Position numbers and translations under genes: made by a program. Of a DNA stretch of 64,000 nt, positions 11,340 to 31,510 are shown piece by piece. Where the stretch lies: positions 13,383,001-13,447,000 of the forward strand of contig NC_047096.1 of assembly GCF_902459505.1 (NCBI RefSeq). The letters run 5' to 3'. The stretch is from Geotrypetes seraphini. Taxonomy: Eukaryota; Chordata; Amphibia; Gymnophiona; Dermophiidae. Under the pieces are notes generated by a model. It did no database searches, was not told the origin of the DNA, and worked only from the letters and a program-made list of their open reading frames with translations. The stretch's first letter is position 1. Every line of letters begins with the position of its first letter.

Positions 11340-11492
11340 AGGTACTTTAGTTAGATTGTGAGCCTTCGGGACAGTAAGGGAATTTTTAAGTACCTTCTTA
11401 CTTCTCATTTATAATCTTAATGTATATTTTCTTCAAACCGCTTAGAACCTAACGGATGTAGCAGTATATAAGAAATAAATTACATTACACCG
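11340..11492 (+). mobile_element. tRNA-SINE 3' tail
   Basis: The sequence TTAGATTGTGAGCCTTCGGG, then a GGACAGTAAGGGAA block and a final AAATAAATTACATTACA, matches the tail seen in the SINEs at 45875-46030 and 50190-50410. The tRNA-like head is missing. Confidence 0.5.
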
Positions 11493-12224
11493 GCCGCATT
11501 CACCGCATATTGGGCACACAATAAGCACTTTCTCCCTTTAAAAATGATCACAAACCACTACAAAAGAAAACAAAACCACTGGTTAGCAATTAATGTCAAT
11601 TAAAAGCTAACTTTCTTTCAGACTGGCACTGCCTCGATTTTTTTTTTTTTTCTCAAATACAACTTTAGCTAAAAAATGAACAGACCCCAGTCGCTCTCAA
11701 AGCTATTTGCCTTGCCTGAAAAGTGGCAAGGCTTACAGCTGAGGCACCTCTAAGTCAAAAAATTTAGGGGAGGTGAGGGACTCGACTAGTCCAGTGTGGT
11801 ACCCCTGAGGTTGGACAGACCCCTACACTAAACTAAGACTACACAGGCTTACCACCTCCACCTGCTGGAAACCAATGGTTGTAGATGGGACTGTACAGCA
11901 CGTCTCAATCTCCTCCTGCTGGCAGAGGAGCATAAACCCATCTGTTTCTGTGCCAGCGTGAGTGGTAATGCTGTGGTTAAGGCTGGTATAATAGCTTGGA
12001 CAGGTATAATAGGCAGCTGCAGAATAGTGGCTTTCAGCAGGCATGCATTAGCTTGAACAGAGAGCTGCTGGCTGCCTTGCTCACAGGGACAATATAACTT
12101 GTTTCATGGCTCTACATCATTCTTTTCTTGTTTGGGCTGAGAAACTTTTCAGTTACCCCCTCGTATACTGTAGGTGTCATTGGGCAGAAGGTTTCAGTAT
12201 ATTGTCTTCAAAGAACAGTGATGG
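11493..12224. other. No gene recognised; possible mariner end near 12128-12175
   Basis: No supported exon. The phrase GGGCTGAGAAACTTTTCAGT followed by ACCCCCTCGTATA resembles the right end of the mariner-type element at 50146-50522. A diverged copy of that end also appears near 12960-12990. Confidence 0.3.
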
Positions 12225-12880
12225 CCTAAACAATAATGCTAGGAATTATTAGAAAAGGGATTGAAGTAAGACTAGGGATACTTAATGCCTCTGTATTCAT
12301 TCCTTGGTACAACTTTGCCTTGAGTATTGTGTTCAATTCTGGTCACTATCTCAAAGAATATAGTAGAACTAGGAAAGATTCAAAGAAGAGCAACCACGGT
12401 GATAAAGGGGATGGAACTTGTATGAGGAAAGACTAAAGAGATTAGGGCTTTTCAGCTTGGAAAAGAAATTGCTGAAGGGAGATAAGATTTTGTAAACTTC
12501 AATCTTGAGTTGGTATAGAACGAGTATAACTAATTTATTTATTTTTAACTCCCATCAAAAATTATAAAAGGTTAAGGGACGCTCAAAGTTACAGGGAAAT
12601 ACTTTTGAAACCAATAGGAGGAAATATTTTTCATTCAAGGTTACCAGAGGATGTGACGGTGGTTAACATAGATTGGACATTTCCAAACCTTTTTTTAAAC
12701 CATAATCTGCTGAGGCAGACTGGGGGAAGCCACTGCTTACCTTGGGATTGGCAGCATGGAATGCTCTGATATTTGGATTTCTGTCAGGTACTTATGACCT
12801 GGATTGACCACTGTGAAAACAGGATACTAGGCTAGATGGACCTTCGGTATGACTATTATTCCAGTTTTGATACTTTTCAT
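12225..12880 (+). mobile_element. Decayed CR1/L3-type LINE, RT C-terminus and 3' UTR
   Basis: Plus-strand reading gives CR1/L3-like pieces: the ATAATGCTAGGAATTATTAG start (an R-M-L-G-I-I region), then CCTTGAGTATTGTGTTCAAT (LEYCVQF-like) and a block resembling RRATTV.G. The 3' UTR includes GGCTAGATGGACCTTCGGTA near 12830-12850, typical of this LINE. The frame is broken in many places and the element is dead. Confidence 0.65.
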
Positions 12881-13731
12881 TTTCTTTAATTGAAACAAAA
12901 AGTGTCAAGCAAAGTGTGGAATAACTTATAAATTTCATGGCTCCTTATTCTCTTCTTGGTTGGGCTAACTTTTTAGTAGCCCCCTCATATTTAAACAAGG
13001 AGTCTTTATTGAACAAACCAAGAGGACAACATTTATGTGTGTTAAACAATTTAAAAAATAGTCCACAAATAATATTATATATAAGTGAAACATAAAAGCA
13101 TTCTAATGAGTTTCAGAGGAGGACTGGGTGAGAGAGAGAGATAAAAGATAGGTGATAAGGTGACAAAGCAGTAAAATTTAATGATTTGCAATGCGATAGA
13201 AAACCAAAGGTCTTAGTCCTGAAAGGTGGTATCAAGTCTCTCAGAAGAGGTGGAGACAAATACTGAATTTAAGACTGCTTCCATAGAGGAATAGCCTTGT
13301 GGTGAGAATGTAAACGGCTTAGGATCCCTGGGAGGGCATAAAAGCACAGTTACTTACCGTAACAGGTGTTATCCAGGGACAGCAGGCAGCTATTCTTGAC
13401 TGATGGGTGACGGCACCGACGGAGCCCCGGTACGGACAATTTTAGAGTGATTGCACTCTAAGAACTTTTTAGAAAGTTCTAGCTCGGCCGCACCGCGCAC
13501 GCGCGAGTGCCTTCCCGCCCGACAGAGGCGCGCGGTCCCTCAGTTAGTATAAGCCAGCTAAGAAGCCAACCCGGGGAGGTGGGTGGGACGCAAGAATATC
13601 TGCCTGCTGTCCCTGGATAACACCTGTTACGGTAAGTAACTGTGCTTTATCCCAGGACAAGCAGGCAGCTATTCTTGACTGATGGGTGACCTCTAAGCTA
13701 ACAAAAAGAGGGATGGAGGGAAGGTTGGCCA

Positions 13732-14850
13732 TTAAGAAAACAAATTTTGTAATACCGATTGGCCGAAGTGACCATCCCTTCTGGAGAATGCATCCAGACA
13801 ATAATGAGATGTAAAAGTGTGAACTGAGGACCAAGTAGCAGCTTTGCAGATTTCCTCAATAGGAGTGGAACGGAGGAAAGCTACAGATGCTGCCATTGCT
13901 CTGACTCTATGGGCCGTGACAGAACCTTCCAGTGTCAGTCCGGACTGAGCATAGCAAAAAGAAATGCACGCTGCTAGCCAATTAGACAACGTGCGTTTGG
14001 AAACAGGACGTCCCAATTTGTTCGGATCAAAGGACAGAAAAAGTTGGGGAACTGATCTGTGGGGTTTCGTACGCTCCAGATAGTAAGCAAGAGCCCTTTT
14101 ACAATCCAAAGTATGCAGAGCTTGTTCCCCAGAATGGGAATGAGGTTTGGGAAAGAAAACCGGTAGAACAATGGATTGGTTGAGATGAAATTCCGAGACA
14201 ACCTTGGGGAGAAACTTTGGATGTGTACGCAAAACCACCTTGTCATGATGAAAGACCGTAAAAGGTGGATCTGCAACCAGTGCATGAAGCTCACTGACTC
14301 TCCTGGCAGAGGTAAGAGCAATAAGGAAAAGTACATTCCAAGTGAGAAATTTGAAAGGAGAAGTAGCTAAAGGTTCAAATGGAGGCTTCATTAAAGCTGA
14401 AAGAACCACATTGAGATCCCAAATAACCGGAGGGGCTTTAAGAGGTGGTTTCACATTGAAAAGCCCACGCATGAACCTGGATACCAGGGGATGAGCTGAA
14501 AGAAGTTTTCCATGGACTGGCTCATGAAAAGCTGCAATGGCACTGAGGTGGACCCTGATGGAAGAGGACTTCAGGCCAGAGTCAGACAAAGAAAGAAGAT
14601 AATCCAACAACGTCTCCACTGCTAGGGAAGTGGGATCAAGATGATGAAGAAGACACCAGGAAGAAAATCTTGTCCACTTTTGATGGTAACATTGTAGAGT
14701 GGCTGGTTTCCTGGAGGCATTCAGAATGGAACGAACGGGCTGAGACAAAAGAGTATCAGTCGAGTTCAGCCCGAGAGATACCAAGCCATCAGGTGTAGAG
14801 ACTGGAGGTTGGGATGCAGAAGGGTTCCCTGCTGTTGCGTAAGCAGAGAA
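13732..14850 (-). CDS. DIRS tyrosine recombinase (part of the element)
   Basis: The last part of a long frame carries a recombinase N-terminal SAM-like segment (LQCYHQKWTRFSSWCL), then the catalytic region: an Arg in TSARRVSEL, the HxxR box in VTAHRVRAM, and a downstream His and a candidate Tyr in HTFTSHYCLD. This enzyme replaces the integrase of LTR elements and inserts a circular DNA intermediate. The N-terminal bound of the true protein is uncertain, because the same frame stays open far upstream across the reverse-transcriptase region. Confidence 0.8.
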   Translation of the reverse strand, partial: FSAYATAGNPSASQPPVSTPDGLVSLGLNSTDTLLSQPVRSILNASRKPATLQCYHQKWTRFSSWCLLHHLDPTSLAVETLLDYLLSLSDSGLKSSSIRVHLSAIAAFHEPVHGKLLSAHPLVSRFMRGLFNVKPPLKAPPVIWDLNVVLSALMKPPFEPLATSPFKFLTWNVLFLIALTSARRVSELHALVADPPFTVFHHDKVVLRTHPKFLPKVVSEFHLNQSIVLPVFFPKPHSHSGEQALHTLDCKRALAYYLERTKPHRSVPQLFLSFDPNKLGRPVSKRTLSNWLAACISFCYAQSGLTLEGSVTAHRVRAMAASVAFLRSTPIEEICKAATWSSVHTFTSHYCLDAFSRRDGHFGQSVLQNLFS

Positions 14851-16496
14851 GGAAACAGAGGAAGAAGAAAAGGTTCCCTGGAACTGAGTTGAAGTAGAAG
14901 GGAGAACCAATGTTGCCTGGGCCACCTCGGAGCAATCAGAATCATGGTGGCTCGTTCCCTCTTGAGCTTGAACAAGGTTCTCAACATGAGAGGCAGAGGA
15001 GGGAAGGCGTACAGGAACAGATTCGACCAGTCGAGGAGAAAAGCATCTGCTGTTAGACGGTGTGGAGAGTAAAGTCTGGAGCAGAAAAGGGGCAGCTGAT
15101 GATTGTGAGGAGCTGCAAAGAGGTCTATCTGAGGAGTGCCCCATTGATGGAAGATAGAGTGCAGAGTTACGGGATCGAGTGTCCACTCGTGAGGTTGGAG
15201 AATTCTGCTGAGTTTGTCCGCCAAGGAATTCTGCTTCCCTTGAATGTATATAGCTTTCAGGAAGAGATGATGATCTATGGCCCAAGTCCAGATCTTCTGA
15301 GCTTCCTGGCATAAAAGGCGAGAGCCTGTCCCACCCTGTTTGTTGATGTAGTACATCGCAACCTGATTGTCTGTGCACAACAGAAGGACCTGAGGAAAGA
15401 GAAGGTGTTGAAAGGCCTTGAGGGCGTAAAACATCGCTCTGAGTTCCAGGAAATTGATTTGATGTTGCCTTTCCTGGGCTGACCAAAGACCTTGAGTCTG
15501 GAACTCGTTCAAGTGAGCTCCCCATGCATAAAGAGAGGCATCGGTGGTGATGACTAGTTGATGAGGAGGCTGATGGAACAGAAGACCTCTGGATAGATTT
15601 GAGGATACCAACCACCATTGCAGAGACTGACGAAGAGATGATGTCACAGATATGTGTCGTGAGCAAGGGTCCGACGCTTGGGACCACTGGGTCGCAAGGG
15701 TCCATTGAGGAGTGCGCAGGTGAAGACGGGCATGAGGCGTGACATGAACTGTGGATGCCATGTGTCCCAAGAGCACCATCATTTGCCTTGCTGAGATGGA
15801 CGGCAGAGGAAGTACCTGGTGACATAGAGACTGAAAGGTCTGAAGACGATTGGATGGCAGGAAAGCTCTCATGAGGAGTGTATCTAGGATCGCTCCAATG
15901 AATTGAAGTCTCTGAGTGGGAATGATATGGGATTTGGGTAGATTGATCTCGAATCCCAGAAGTTGTAGAAACTGGATGGTTTGGTTGGTGGCCAGAAGGA
16001 CCGCTTGGGCAGAAGTGTCTTTGATCAACCAATCGTCCAGGTAAGGAAATACATGCAGGTGGTGAGAGCGTAGAAAAGCCGCCACCACAATGAGACATTT
16101 GGTGAATACCCTTGGAGATGAGGCAAGACCGAAGGGCAGCACCTTGTACTGGTAATGACAATGATTGATCATGAATCGGAGATATGGTCTTGAGGTTACA
16201 TTGATCGGTATGTGAGTGTAAGCCTCTTTGAGATCGAGGGAGCATAGCCAGTCGTTTTGATTTAGAAGGGGATAAAGGATGGCTAAAGAAAGCATCTTGA
16301 ATTTTTCTTTTACTAGATGAATGTTGAGATCGCGAAGATCCAGGATGGGTCTGAGATCTCCTGTCTTTTTGGGAACTAGAAAGTAACGAGAGTAGAATCC
16401 CTGCCCCTTTTGATCTAGAGGAACTTCCTCTATAGCGTTCAGAAGGAGGAGGGATTGGACCTCCTGAATAAGGAGGGCTGATTGAGGACTGTTCAA
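14766..16496 (-). CDS. DIRS reverse transcriptase - RNase H (part of the element)
   Basis: The open frame of about 576 codons contains reverse-transcriptase blocks RPILDLRDLN, SLDLKEAYTHIPI, KVLPFGLASSPRVFTK and the catalytic YLDDWLI. These are followed by RNase H motifs ITTDASLYAWGAHL, LELRAMFYALKAF and LCTDNQVAMYYIN. The YLDDWL form and this block order are typical of DIRS-type enzymes. The enzyme copies element RNA into DNA. It overlaps the recombinase frame. Confidence 0.85.
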   Translation of the reverse strand: MNSPQSALLIQEVQSLLLLNAIEEVPLDQKGQGFYSRYFLVPKKTGDLRPILDLRDLNIHLVKEKFKMLSLAILYPLLNQNDWLCSLDLKEAYTHIPINVTSRPYLRFMINHCHYQYKVLPFGLASSPRVFTKCLIVVAAFLRSHHLHVFPYLDDWLIKDTSAQAVLLATNQTIQFLQLLGFEINLPKSHIIPTQRLQFIGAILDTLLMRAFLPSNRLQTFQSLCHQVLPLPSISARQMMVLLGHMASTVHVTPHARLHLRTPQWTLATQWSQASDPCSRHISVTSSLRQSLQWWLVSSNLSRGLLFHQPPHQLVITTDASLYAWGAHLNEFQTQGLWSAQERQHQINFLELRAMFYALKAFQHLLFPQVLLLCTDNQVAMYYINKQGGTGSRLLCQEAQKIWTWAIDHHLFLKAIYIQGKQNSLADKLSRILQPHEWTLDPVTLHSIFHQWGTPQIDLFAAPHNHQLPLFCSRLYSPHRLTADAFLLDWSNLFLYAFPPLPLMLRTLFKLKRERATMILIAPRWPRQHWFSLLLQLSSREPFLLPLFPSLLTQQQGTLLHPNLQSLHLMAWYLSG

Positions 16497-16689
16497 AGCA
16501 GACTCTTTTGGCAGGCTTTGAGGTGGGAGAGTCTGAAAGTTGAGAGAGTAGCCGTGGCGGATGATGTTGAGGACCCATTGGTCCGAAGTGATTACTTCCC
16601 ACCGGCTGAGGAACAGAGAAAGTCGACCTCCTATTGGTTGAGGCAGGAGAGCAGGAATAGGGATACTGGCTATACTGCGGAGAATGAAG

Positions 16690-18672
16690 TCAAAAGGGCT
16701 GTGACTTTTGCTGAGGAGGTTGTTTTACAGCTTGTTGCTGTTGCTGTTGTCTGGGAGGCTGACGTTGCTGTTGTCTCTGACGCCTAGGTTGTTGAGCAGT
16801 GGTAGGCAATGGACGGGCTGTGAAACGGCGTTGATAGGCCGATTGCTGCCTGTATGGTCTTGGCGGAGGAGGCTTCTTTTTATTCTTGAGCAGGGTATCC
16901 CAGCGCGTCTCATGAGCAGAGAGCTTTTGTGTGGTTGAGTCCATGGAATCCCCAAAGAGCTCATCCCCTAGACATGGGGCATTGGCTAACCGATCTTGAT
17001 GGTTAACATCAAGCTCGGATACCCGAAGCCAGGCCAAACGACGCATAGCTACTGACATTGCTGTCGCTCTGGATGTAAGTTCAAAAGTGTCATATATGGA
17101 TCTCACCATAAACTTACGCAATTGGAGAAGAGACGACAAGCATGAGTGAAAAGCGGAATGCTTTCGTGAAGGAAGATATTTCTCGAAAGAAGCCATGGTG
17201 GTAAGGAGATGCTTTAAATAAAAAGAAAAATGAAAAGCATAGTTACTAGCCCTATTAGCTAACATAGCATTTTGGTAGAGCCTCTTACCAAATTTATCCA
17301 TGGCCCTTCCTTCTCTGCCAGGAGGGACAGATGCATATACACTGGCTCCTGAAGTCTTTTTAAGGGTGGATTCGACAAATAAGGATTCATGTGGTAGTTG
17401 AGGTTTGTCGAACCCAGGAATGGGAATTACCTTATAAAGAGAATCCAGTTTACGTGGGGCCCCTGGGACAGTTAAAGGAGTCTCTAAATTCTTATAGAAA
17501 GTTTCCCTCAAGATGTCATGAAGGGGAAGTTTCAAAAATTCCTTTGGAGGCTGATCAAAATCAAGGGCATCCAAAAAAGCTTTAGACTTTTTGGATTCAG
17601 CCTCCAAAGGAATGGACAAGGACTCACACATCTCTTTCAAAAAACTAGAGAAAGAGGAAGTGGCCTGTTTGGAGGATGGGTCAGGGACAGCCGAATCCTC
17701 CTCCTCTGAGGAACATTCTCCTTCAGAAAGAAAGGGTTCCTCTGAGTCTCCCCACAGATCAGGGTCCCTTACATGGGAAGAATGGTCCCGAGACTCAGGT
17801 GTCGACGTTTGCATGTGTCGGGTTTTGCGCATCGACTTACCCGACCTCATCGATACCGTGTCCGGAGAAGTTATCGGACGCACCGGTGCCGAAGTCTGCA
17901 CCGATTGATGGTGAGCTCTCGGCTCCGGTGCAAGGACTGGCATCGATACCGATGAGGTTAGGTGAAGCGGTACCGAAACAGTGGAAGCGGTTAATACGGG
18001 TTCCACAATCGGTACCGATACAGGTTGTTCAACAACCGGTACCGATGGCTCGGTGCGAACTGGCACCGGAAGGTTCGGTGTCATGATAGCAGGAAGGAGT
18101 CGTTCTAATTGCTCCTTAAGCTGCACCTGAAGGATGGCCGTAATGCGGTCATCGAGGGATGGCACCGGTACCGCTTTTTTCTTCTGCGGTACCTGCGGTG
18201 CCGCTCGACGCCCCGGAGATGAGGAGCCCGATGTCGAGGGACTCACCTCTATAGGGGCGGAGCGCTTCCGTTGGCGTCGAACCGGCGGCAGGATTGGGCT
18301 CACTGCACTCGAGGCCGGAAGACGTTCCAGCGGGGAAGGCTTCTTAGCCGGCTTACCTGACTGTTGGGATCCCGGTGTGGAATCACGCGGCGTCGAAGAC
18401 GAGGGTGCCGACTGAATCGGTGCCGAAGCCGGAGTCGAAGGAACGGGATCGGACATCTCGGCACCGAACAACAATCGCTGTTGAATTAAGCGATTTTTTA
18501 ATGTTCGTTTTTTCAAAGTAGCACAGCGGGTGCAAGAAGAGGCCTGATGCTCAGGACCCAAACACTGTAAACACCAGTTGTGTGGGTCCGTGAGAGATAT
18601 AGGCCTAGCACACCGCTGGCACTTTTTAAAACCCGGTTGAGGGGGCATGAAAGGAAAAACGGCTTCCGCCAA
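16690..18672 (-). CDS. DIRS gag-like protein (part of the element)
   Basis: An open frame of about 660 codons occupies the 5' third of the DIRS element. Near its N-terminus is a Cys/His cluster (CQRCARPISL and CLQCLGPEH), plausibly a zinc-binding segment. The middle is Ser/Pro/Val-rich with repeated SVP(V) phrases, and the C-terminus is very Gln- and Arg-rich. In DIRS elements this product is thought to be the nucleic-acid-binding, particle-forming component. The assignment rests on position and composition rather than on a strong motif. Confidence 0.7.
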   Translation of the reverse strand: MAEAVFPFMPPQPGFKKCQRCARPISLTDPHNWCLQCLGPEHQASSCTRCATLKKRTLKNRLIQQRLLFGAEMSDPVPSTPASAPIQSAPSSSTPRDSTPGSQQSGKPAKKPSPLERLPASSAVSPILPPVRRQRKRSAPIEVSPSTSGSSSPGRRAAPQVPQKKKAVPVPSLDDRITAILQVQLKEQLERLLPAIMTPNLPVPVRTEPSVPVVEQPVSVPIVEPVLTASTVSVPLHLTSSVSMPVLAPEPRAHHQSVQTSAPVRPITSPDTVSMRSGKSMRKTRHMQTSTPESRDHSSHVRDPDLWGDSEEPFLSEGECSSEEEDSAVPDPSSKQATSSFSSFLKEMCESLSIPLEAESKKSKAFLDALDFDQPPKEFLKLPLHDILRETFYKNLETPLTVPGAPRKLDSLYKVIPIPGFDKPQLPHESLFVESTLKKTSGASVYASVPPGREGRAMDKFGKRLYQNAMLANRASNYAFHFSFYLKHLLTTMASFEKYLPSRKHSAFHSCLSSLLQLRKFMVRSIYDTFELTSRATAMSVAMRRLAWLRVSELDVNHQDRLANAPCLGDELFGDSMDSTTQKLSAHETRWDTLLKNKKKPPPPRPYRQQSAYQRRFTARPLPTTAQQPRRQRQQQRQPPRQQQQQQAVKQPPQQKSQPF

Positions 18673-19066
18673 ATCGAAGGCCGAGGCTTCGATGGTGGCA
18701 GAAGGCCCCGCCGGGGAAAACCGAAAATTGAAGAAAAAAATGAAAGATTTTTTTTTTTTTTAACAAAATAAACTAAAGAAAAAAGGCAAATTAAGCCAAA
18801 CGTTTACGCGAGCGGGAAGGCAAGTTAGGAAAAAATTTCAACAGCCGTTGAAAACGCGTCTTCTTAGCTCCGCGGAAACTAAGAAACTGAGGGACCGCGC
18901 GCCTCTGTCGGGCGGGAAGGCACTCGCGCGTGCGCGGTGCGGCCGAGCTAGAACTTTCTAAAAAGTTCTTAGAGTGCAATCACTCTAAAATTGTCCGTAC
19001 CGGGGCTCCGTCGGTGCCGTCACCCATCAGTCAAGAATAGCTGCCTGCTTGTCCTGGGATAAAGCA

Positions 19067-19555
19067 GTATATAAATAGTTAAAATAAGTTTATTTTGCTC
19101 CCATATTTTATTACTGGCATGCAGTTTCCTTACTTATTCCCAGAGCTCTATTTCTATTCACAAAATAGTATTTGGTGGAACTATGGTCAAAGCTACTAGT
19201 GTAAGTCATGTTTAAAATCTTAAGATGCTAGACAGGTCCATTAGGTAGCTAGTTAGGTGTGGGAATCGGGAGGCATTACTCCTGGTCCCCACACCAGCTT
19301 GACACAAAAGTAGGTCATACCCTGCAAGTAGACTTTGTCCCCCCCCCCCCCCCCCCCACTTTACAGTTTCTGTCCCAGACCCCAGCATGTCTAACAGGTA
19401 CTGGTGAGATCATCTTCCCCTTAGGATACATTGTTGAGTGCTTCTGAGCACCTTGACTAACTACTGCTCTTATCCATCACACCAGAAATATATTACAATA
19501 TTTTTGCAAACACATAAGAACCAATCAATCCGAGATATGAAGCAGACAGACGTCA
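19067..19555. other. Spacer between DIRS element and RPL10A 3' end
   Basis: No gene is seen. A run of about 21 C residues lies at roughly 19339-19359. In human the next gene past RPL10A is TEAD3; no TEAD exon is recognisable here or in the left 19 kb. Confidence 0.5.
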
Positions 19556-19574
19556 GCTAATATAAAAGACCAGT

Positions 19575-19580
19575 TTTATT
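19575..19580 (-). terminator. RPL10A polyadenylation signal
   Basis: AATAAA on the minus strand lies 26 nt past the stop codon, giving the very short 3' UTR usual for ribosomal protein mRNAs. Cleavage is expected around 19555-19562. Confidence 0.8.
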
Positions 19581-19605
19581 ATGGCCTGTAGCAAGTGCCA
19601 AGAGG

Positions 19606-30094
<10,489 letters not shown>

Positions 30095-30240
30095 TTTGCC
30101 TTCTTGTGCACAGGCCGGAAGAGAAGGCGGAAGAACGTGCTGACGTATTAAGTAGGGAAACGAACTCTCGCGAGACGCTCGAATACAGCAGCGCCCGTCT
30201 GAGGCCATGTTGGGAGTGGCAGGCTGCCCTGTTACATAAA
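30095..30240 (-). promoter_or_regulatory. RPL10A core promoter with TOP start and TCTCGCGAGA box
   Basis: Minus-strand sequence just upstream of the ATG contains a pyrimidine tract (CCTTCTCTTCCGGCC, about 30113-30127). This is the expected 5' TOP start of ribosomal protein mRNAs, which puts them under mTOR/LARP1 translational control. About 40 bp further up is the palindrome TCTCGCGAGA (30166-30175), a known vertebrate housekeeping promoter element. There is no TATA box at the usual spacing. The exact start base is inferred. Confidence 0.7.
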
Positions 30241-30334
30241 GACCTGAACTGTCCATCCAGGCTGTCCATTAGTTATTCTCATTAAAAATTACATGATTTA
30301 ATTTTAAACTTCTCTCTGCTTTGATAGTTCTGTT

Positions 30335-31510
30335 AGGGCAGGGGTGTCAAACTCAATCACATAAGGGGCTGAAATCTAAAACATAGGCTCAGTCGCGGGC
30401 CAAATTTTTTTATTAAGATACTTAGGGGGTCCATTTATTAAGGTACGCTAACCAATTTAGCACGTGCTAAATGTGCTCCTTTTACAAAGCCACGCTAGTG
30501 GGGTTAACGCGTGTGACTTTTCATCACGTGCTAACCCCCGCGCTGGCCAAAAACTACCACCTACTCAAGGAGGTGGTAGCGGCTAGCGCATCCAACAGTT
30601 TAGCGCGCGCTATTACACTCATTAAACCGCTAGCGTGCCTTTGTAAAAGGAGCCTTTAGTCTTAGTAGAAGTATAGTGTTACAACCTCTCCAACCCCACA
30701 CTGGCTCTGATGTAAACATAGTGTAACTATTTATATTTTTTTTCCACAGGACGGGACAGGACAGGACACCCCCTCCCTCCCTCCCCCCCCCCCCAGGCTC
30801 TGGTTGTCTTCTGATAATTCACTTGCCAGGGGCTCCTGCCCATTTGTCGTTTTCTTCTTTCTCCATCCATTTTCCATATCTGTCCTCTCCTTCTGTTTCT
30901 CTTCCCCTCCCCCTGGAGGTCTGGCATTTTTCCTTTGTCTCCATCCCCGCAGCTGCAGCGATGGACCCCACTATTTCCAGATCCACCATCTCTCATTTTC
31001 TCAACTACCCTTTCATCCAGCATCTCTCCCTCCTTCCCCACCACCCCAAGGCCCACTATCTCTCCCTTTCTCTTCCCAACTACCCTCATATCCAGTATCT
31101 CTATCTCCCCTCTACACCATCCCGTGTCCAACTTCTCTCCTTTTCTGTTCCTTTCCTCCCAAAGAACAGAAAGGGAGAGAAGTTGGACATAAGGGATGGT
31201 GTGGGGGGAGGATAGAGATACTGGATAGGAGGGTAGTTGGGAAAAGAAAGGGAAAGATGGTGGACCAGGAGGGAGAAATGCTGGATCTGGGGATGGTTGG
31301 GTCCATCGCTGCAGCTGCGGGGATGGAGACAAAAAAAAGGAAAGATGCCAGACCGGGAGAGGGAAGAGAAATGGAGGGAGAGGACAGAGATGAAAAATGG
31401 ATGGAGAAAGAAAACGACAAATGGGCAGGAGACCCTGGCAAGTTATAAGACAACCAGAACCTGTGACCAACATGATTTGAATAATGACCAGACAACAAAG
31501 GGTAGAAAAA
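30335..31510. mobile_element. hAT element carrying a large internal inverted repeat
   Basis: The left end CAGGGGTGTCAAACTC and the next 80 bp match the hAT at 3043. It is followed by a nested Harbinger-like MITE (30427-30664) and then a pyrimidine-rich block. That block is repeated in reverse: about 30796-31140 mirrors about 31170-31478. The same block occurs once, in one orientation, inside the hAT at 58127 (about 58600-58920). The right terminal repeat could not be identified, so the end is uncertain. Confidence 0.6.
30427..30664. mobile_element. Harbinger-like MITE
   Basis: Palindromic ends (GGGTCCATTTATTAAGGTAC and its rough complement GCCTTTGTAAAAGGAGCC) with TTA on both sides. The interior has AGCACGTGCTAA and its mirror in the right half. 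The 3-bp TTA/TAA target and ends with TTTGTAAAA suggest PIF/Harbinger. Relatives: 43333-43461, 41481-41673, and perhaps 58353-58483. Confidence 0.55.

Larger units (their letters stand above)
13340..19066 (-). mobile_element. DIRS-type tyrosine-recombinase retrotransposon, looks whole
   Basis: The element reads on the minus strand. Its inverted terminal repeats (about 13382-13535 and 18890-19046) look identical over about 150 bp, and an internal complementary region near 13610-13695 repeats the terminal sequence, the hallmark layout of DIRS elements, which carry no LTRs or integrase. The parts in order are a gag-like frame, a reverse transcriptase with RNase H, and a tyrosine recombinase overlapping it in another frame, as usual in DIRS1 relatives. 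All parts lie in long open frames; I noticed no obvious breaks. Near-identical ends and open frames argue for a young insertion. No target duplication is seen, as expected for recombinase-mediated insertion. Confidence 0.88.

Noticed and set aside
16482-16787. Plus-strand frames inside the DIRS element
   Set aside because: Shadows of the minus-strand element genes.
1-19555. TEAD3, the expected next gene by human synteny
   Set aside because: No TEAD-domain or YAP-binding-domain exon is recognisable on either strand; it presumably lies outside the window or the synteny differs.
30727-31473. Long frames of 248 and 214 codons on opposite strands
   Set aside because: Both are low-complexity Pro/Ser/Leu or Lys/Glu/Gly translations of a pyrimidine-rich inverted repeat inside a hAT element.
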